In this document: piece after piece, positions 61,121 to 64,000 of the stretch
How the letters are laid out: every line of letters begins with the position of its first letter
Position numbering within the stretch: the stretch's first letter is position 1
DNA from: Saprospiraceae bacterium
GTDB taxonomy: Bacteria; Bacteroidota; Bacteroidia; Chitinophagales; Saprospiraceae
NCBI GenBank assembly: GCA_020848695.1
Contig: JADLHT010000048.1
Location: 27,515 to 91,514 of the forward strand
Direction of reading: 5' to 3'
Length of the DNA: 64,000 nucleotides
The notes under the pieces: model-generated
What the model saw: the letters and a program-made list of their open reading frames with translations, nothing else
Databases searched by the model: none
Told to the model about the DNA's origin: nothing
Program-made: the position numbers and the translations under genes

Positions 61121-63159
61121 GTACATCTGAATTTTCAGAGATATGGGATTACGGTACAAATAACTATTCACAGGGAAATGCGCTGAATTATAATGGCAAG
61201 GGGGTACATTCTGTGGGTTCATTACCAAATAATTTACTTGTAAGTGGTTCTACATTTTCAGGAGGGAATTGGGGAATTTATACCCGAGGGATAAATTGCA
61301 ACATAGATAACAATACCATGCCATGGATATTGACAGGCATGCAGATGGATTATAGTCCCGGTTGTACCTTTGATATCAAGAACAATACCATATCAGCGGT
61401 CAATCGGGGAATAAACTTTGCATGGACAGGGGAAGTTAACTCAATTGTTGTAAATGAGCAAAATACAATAAACTTATTGGGCAATAATTCGATTGGGATT
61501 GATGTAGTGGAGACTCGGGGAAGTGCAAAATATATTTATCAGAACAACATTTCTATAGGAAACGGCTACAAGGGCATCAATCATGAGAGCAGTGAGTCAT
61601 CGTGGATATACAACAATTCAATATATGCCAATGGCACACAAGCTATTCCCAATGTAGGGATCAGCATCACAGGAGGGCGCAATAATTTGACTGCATGCAA
61701 TCTTCTCAATTCTTCGATGAGCTGCAATAATCAGGGACTATATGTGTCTGAGTCTGCCAATAATGTGGACATTGGTAACCATGCGTTTGGCTGGTTATAT
61801 GATTATCAATTTGTTGGAACGTCTTCAGGATCTTATTTTGGAAGTAACCAGATGGGCAATGCCAATCATGGCTTGATCATGGGATTTGCACAAGGGAGCT
61901 TCGGAGCTCGCATTGGGGTGCAGGAACATACCGGCAATCGCTGGACAGGGACCCATGTCAAAGGAGCGAAGCACTATGGATCAGGTGGAGATAGAACTTA
62001 TTCTAGATTCATCGTCAATGCTCAAGACCCCAACAATCCGGATTATAAGCCGAATAATTTTGCTGAAGTGGTCATTGATGGTTGGATTGAAGATGCAACA
62101 GAAAATGCATCAATCTGGACTTGCAATTTCGGTATTGGATGGGGCAACCCGAATCCATTTCCGAGGGTATTTCCAAGATCGGAAGATTATTTTGTAGTGA
62201 ATGATGATTTTGACACAAGCTATGACTGGGGCTCCAGAATCTGGACAGACAGACGGCAATTATACCGCCAGATATTGGAAACAGAAGGTGGAGAAAGTCT
62301 TCCAGGTGTATTTAATGAATTTTTCAATACTTATGCCAATACTTCAGTCGCTCAATTCGAACACATAGAAAGAGGAATCAAACAGGCCTACCAAAATGTT
62401 GCCTCAATCAATACTCAGATGGAAAATAATTTAGTCAGTCTGGATAGTGTTAATAATGATATGATAACTATTACAGAGCAACTGAGCAATACCACTGACT
62501 CTGCGATACAGGCAGCCCTGAATGCACAGTTGAATGGATTGCGAACACAGCGAGCTGTAATATTGACAGATCAACTAAGCTTGAATTCCCAATGGCAGGC
62601 AGGTATCAACAATAGTTTAAGCTCATTGATCATCAGCAATAATGAAATAAATGGCATAGAGGCATATGAGCAAAATCAGAAAATGGTGAATCAGATCATG
62701 CTTGAGAAAATGGTCTCTAATGAATGGAGCCTGAATGAAATAGAGAGGGAACAAATTGAAGACATAGCGAACCAATGCCCTTATTTCGGAGGGCAAGGAG
62801 TATATCGTGCACGAGCGCTTGCAGCGATTTATAGTCTGGAACGTTATGATGATGAACAAATCTGTAACCAGGCGCTTGCTGCCAGAAGCAGAGCAACCAA
62901 GTCTCAATATCGTGAGGAATTAGTGCTGCAGCCTAATCCGGCAGAAGACATTGTTACAGTTTTATTGCCAAAACAAGATGACGGTAACATTGGCATTGAG
63001 TTATTAAATACAGAAGGCAAGCTGATTGACAATTGGGCAGTGAGCATGCATCAGGATCTATTCCATATTTCAATTAACGATTTAGCAAGAGGTATTTATT
63101 ATCTTAGAGTCAAAAAGCCGGATGGTGGTGTATTGAATTCAAGATTTATAAAAAATTGA
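61093..63159 (+). CDS. C-terminal part of a T9SS beta-helix-like surface protein (frameshifted)
   Basis: This 688-residue frame continues the beta-helix repeats (GNWGIYTRGINCNIDNNTM, NRGINFAWTGEVNSIVVNEQ, NQGLYVSESANNVDIGNHAFG). A coiled-coil part follows near residues 420-510 (FEHIERGIKQAYQNVASINT with QMENNLVSLDSVNNDMI). It ends in a type A T9SS domain (VLQPNPAEDIVTVLLPKQDD to LNSRFIKN). The GTG at 61093 is only nominal; the real start is at 59941. It should be displayed on the surface if the gene is functional. A terminator follows. Confidence 0.75.
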   Translation: MVNEFKRDISTSEFSEIWDYGTNNYSQGNALNYNGKGVHSVGSLPNNLLVSGSTFSGGNWGIYTRGINCNIDNNTMPWILTGMQMDYSPGCTFDIKNNTISAVNRGINFAWTGEVNSIVVNEQNTINLLGNNSIGIDVVETRGSAKYIYQNNISIGNGYKGINHESSESSWIYNNSIYANGTQAIPNVGISITGGRNNLTACNLLNSSMSCNNQGLYVSESANNVDIGNHAFGWLYDYQFVGTSSGSYFGSNQMGNANHGLIMGFAQGSFGARIGVQEHTGNRWTGTHVKGAKHYGSGGDRTYSRFIVNAQDPNNPDYKPNNFAEVVIDGWIEDATENASIWTCNFGIGWGNPNPFPRVFPRSEDYFVVNDDFDTSYDWGSRIWTDRRQLYRQILETEGGESLPGVFNEFFNTYANTSVAQFEHIERGIKQAYQNVASINTQMENNLVSLDSVNNDMITITEQLSNTTDSAIQAALNAQLNGLRTQRAVILTDQLSLNSQWQAGINNSLSSLIISNNEINGIEAYEQNQKMVNQIMLEKMVSNEWSLNEIEREQIEDIANQCPYFGGQGVYRARALAAIYSLERYDDEQICNQALAARSRATKSQYREELVLQPNPAEDIVTVLLPKQDDGNIGIELLNTEGKLIDNWAVSMHQDLFHISINDLARGIYYLRVKKPDGGVLNSRFIKN

Positions 63160-63169
63160 TGTATTCATC

Positions 63170-63203
63170 AGTACTGCGGCTCAAGATGACCCGCAGTACT
63201 TTT
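63170..63203 (+). terminator. Rho-independent terminator
   Basis: AGTACTGCGG (63170-63179) pairs perfectly with CCGCAGTACT (63191-63200), loop of 11, followed by TTT. It lies 11 bases after the stop of the T9SS beta-helix gene. Confidence 0.85.
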
Positions 63204-63220
63204 CCTAAAAATTTGAAGAT

Positions 63221-64000
63221 ATGAAGTTTATTTATATTCTATTATTTCCATTCGTTATATTCTCACAGGGAAAGAGAGATTATATCTGGTTATTAGGTGG
63301 AAGCCTAAGGCCAACAATGGATACAACATATCAAGGATTTATTATAGATTTTAATACCAGACCGAAATCGATCTATGTTAAAAACAGACCTAATCCGTCA
63401 TTTACACAAAACAATGCCAGTATCTGCGACAAGGATGGCAGACTATTGATGTACACGGCAGGTTGTTATATATCTGACAGGTTATACCGGCCCATGCCCA
63501 ATGGGGTTATTAATCAGGGAGAGGTGTGGGATTTTAGGTGTAAATCTGGTGATTATATTGCAGATAATTCGACCTTGTTTTTACCTTCCTCAAACGAAGA
63601 AAATATTTATTATTTATTACATAAGTTTGATGAATTTGATCCAGATTCTAATCTACCGGGTGCAACAGCAACTAAATTACTGTACAGCATAGTCGATATG
63701 AATTTAAATAATGGGTATGGAGATGTAACTAAGAAAAATAAGATAATAATTGAAAAATATTTATCTGGTGCAGACCTAACGGTCACCCGACACAGCAATA
63801 ATCAAGATTGGTGGATACTTGTACCCGGCAGAGCGAATGATCTTTATTATAGCATTCAGTTTACTGATAATGGACCCTTGCCCTATCAGGAAATGAAGCT
63901 GGGTATTCCGATGTATTACCTTGATGACGGAGGTTCGCAATCGTGCTTTTCACCCGATGGTACAAAATATGCACGCATGACTCCCAGCACCGGACTTTTC
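63221..64000 (+). CDS. Secreted PD40/WD40-like protein (partial)
   Basis: ATG at 63221 opens a frame without stop to the window edge (260 codons). It starts with a signal peptide (MKFIYILLFPFVIFSQG), then blade-like stretches (KDGRLLMYTAGCYISDRLYR, ADNSTLFLPSSNEENIYYLL, DWWILVPGRANDLYYSIQF, GGSQSCFSPDGTKYARM). This is the beta-propeller style seen in many Saprospiraceae T9SS proteins, probably with a sorting domain beyond the edge. The function is unknown. It starts 18 bases after the terminator. Confidence 0.75.
   Translation, partial: MKFIYILLFPFVIFSQGKRDYIWLLGGSLRPTMDTTYQGFIIDFNTRPKSIYVKNRPNPSFTQNNASICDKDGRLLMYTAGCYISDRLYRPMPNGVINQGEVWDFRCKSGDYIADNSTLFLPSSNEENIYYLLHKFDEFDPDSNLPGATATKLLYSIVDMNLNNGYGDVTKKNKIIIEKYLSGADLTVTRHSNNQDWWILVPGRANDLYYSIQFTDNGPLPYQEMKLGIPMYYLDDGGSQSCFSPDGTKYARMTPSTGLF

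Overview
The window looks like a chromosome segment from a Bacteroidota bacterium, most likely Saprospiria-like (Saprospiraceae). DNA is A+T-rich. Several genes carry perfect Bacteroidota promoter -7 boxes (TAnnTTTG). Secreted proteins end in type IX secretion (T9SS) sorting domains of type A and type B. GldH, a PorP/SprF protein, SprB-like repeats, HYR-like modules, dockerin-like and cohesin-like modules are all present. The genus assignment is inference from protein style only.

Layout. 0-11 kb: start of a formate-dehydrogenase-like subunit (cut by the edge), a thioredoxin-like lipoprotein, cysS, tRNA-Arg, glyS, a flavin reductase, then a plus-strand run VWA protein - AAA+ ATPase - TlpA-like - grpE - dnaJ - gldH. 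11-16.7 kb: tRNA-Pro, a helical lipoprotein/DoxX-like/ECF sigma operon, a marR gene divergent from a DUF418 membrane protein with a paired palindromic operator, and a 3-methyladenine glycosylase. 16.7-23 kb: a tightly overlapping minus-strand operon (PP2C phosphatase, TM2-TPR, CBS, BamA-like POTRA/barrel, NAD kinase, cyclase-family hydrolase, TPR membrane protein). 23-25.8 kb: an IS4-type element, a more G+C-rich lipoprotein gene and a chimeric gene ending in an out-of-frame IS tail. 25.9-27.6 kb: ABC permease, MazG-like, dtd.

27.6-32.3 kb is the most interesting structural part. A roughly 86% A+T intergenic region with DnaA-box-like 9-mers is flanked by outward-facing genes. About 4 kb further right lie two near-perfect parS sites (32122-32137 and 32274-32289). 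Together they suggest that the window covers the chromosomal origin/centromere region. The right side holds heme A synthase, an alpha/beta hydrolase, an ECF sigma with a membrane-anchored putative anti-sigma/beta-barrel fusion, a YdeI-like protein, an LpxL-like acyltransferase, and a GH92 mannosidase plus glycosylasparaginase-like pair that could strip N-glycans.

38.6-47.8 kb: a LuxR-type response regulator, then a T9SS surface module (giant dockerin/HYR protein, giant cohesin/SprB-repeat protein, PorP/SprF). 47.8-51.4 kb: OsmC, PhoH, SAM hydroxide adenosyltransferase, ABM-domain protein and a MoxR-like ATPase. 51.4-54.1 kb: a metzincin protease whose start codon is separated from its signal peptide by eight copies of a 7-bp repeat and is out of frame in this sequence. 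This is a strong phase-variation candidate. It is followed by an overlapping small lipoprotein. 54.1-59.4 kb: rhomboid protease, arabinose-5-phosphate isomerase, OPT transporter, YqeY and KsgA. 59.9-64 kb: a T9SS beta-helix-like protein broken by two frameshifts and the start of a secreted PD40-like protein cut by the window edge.
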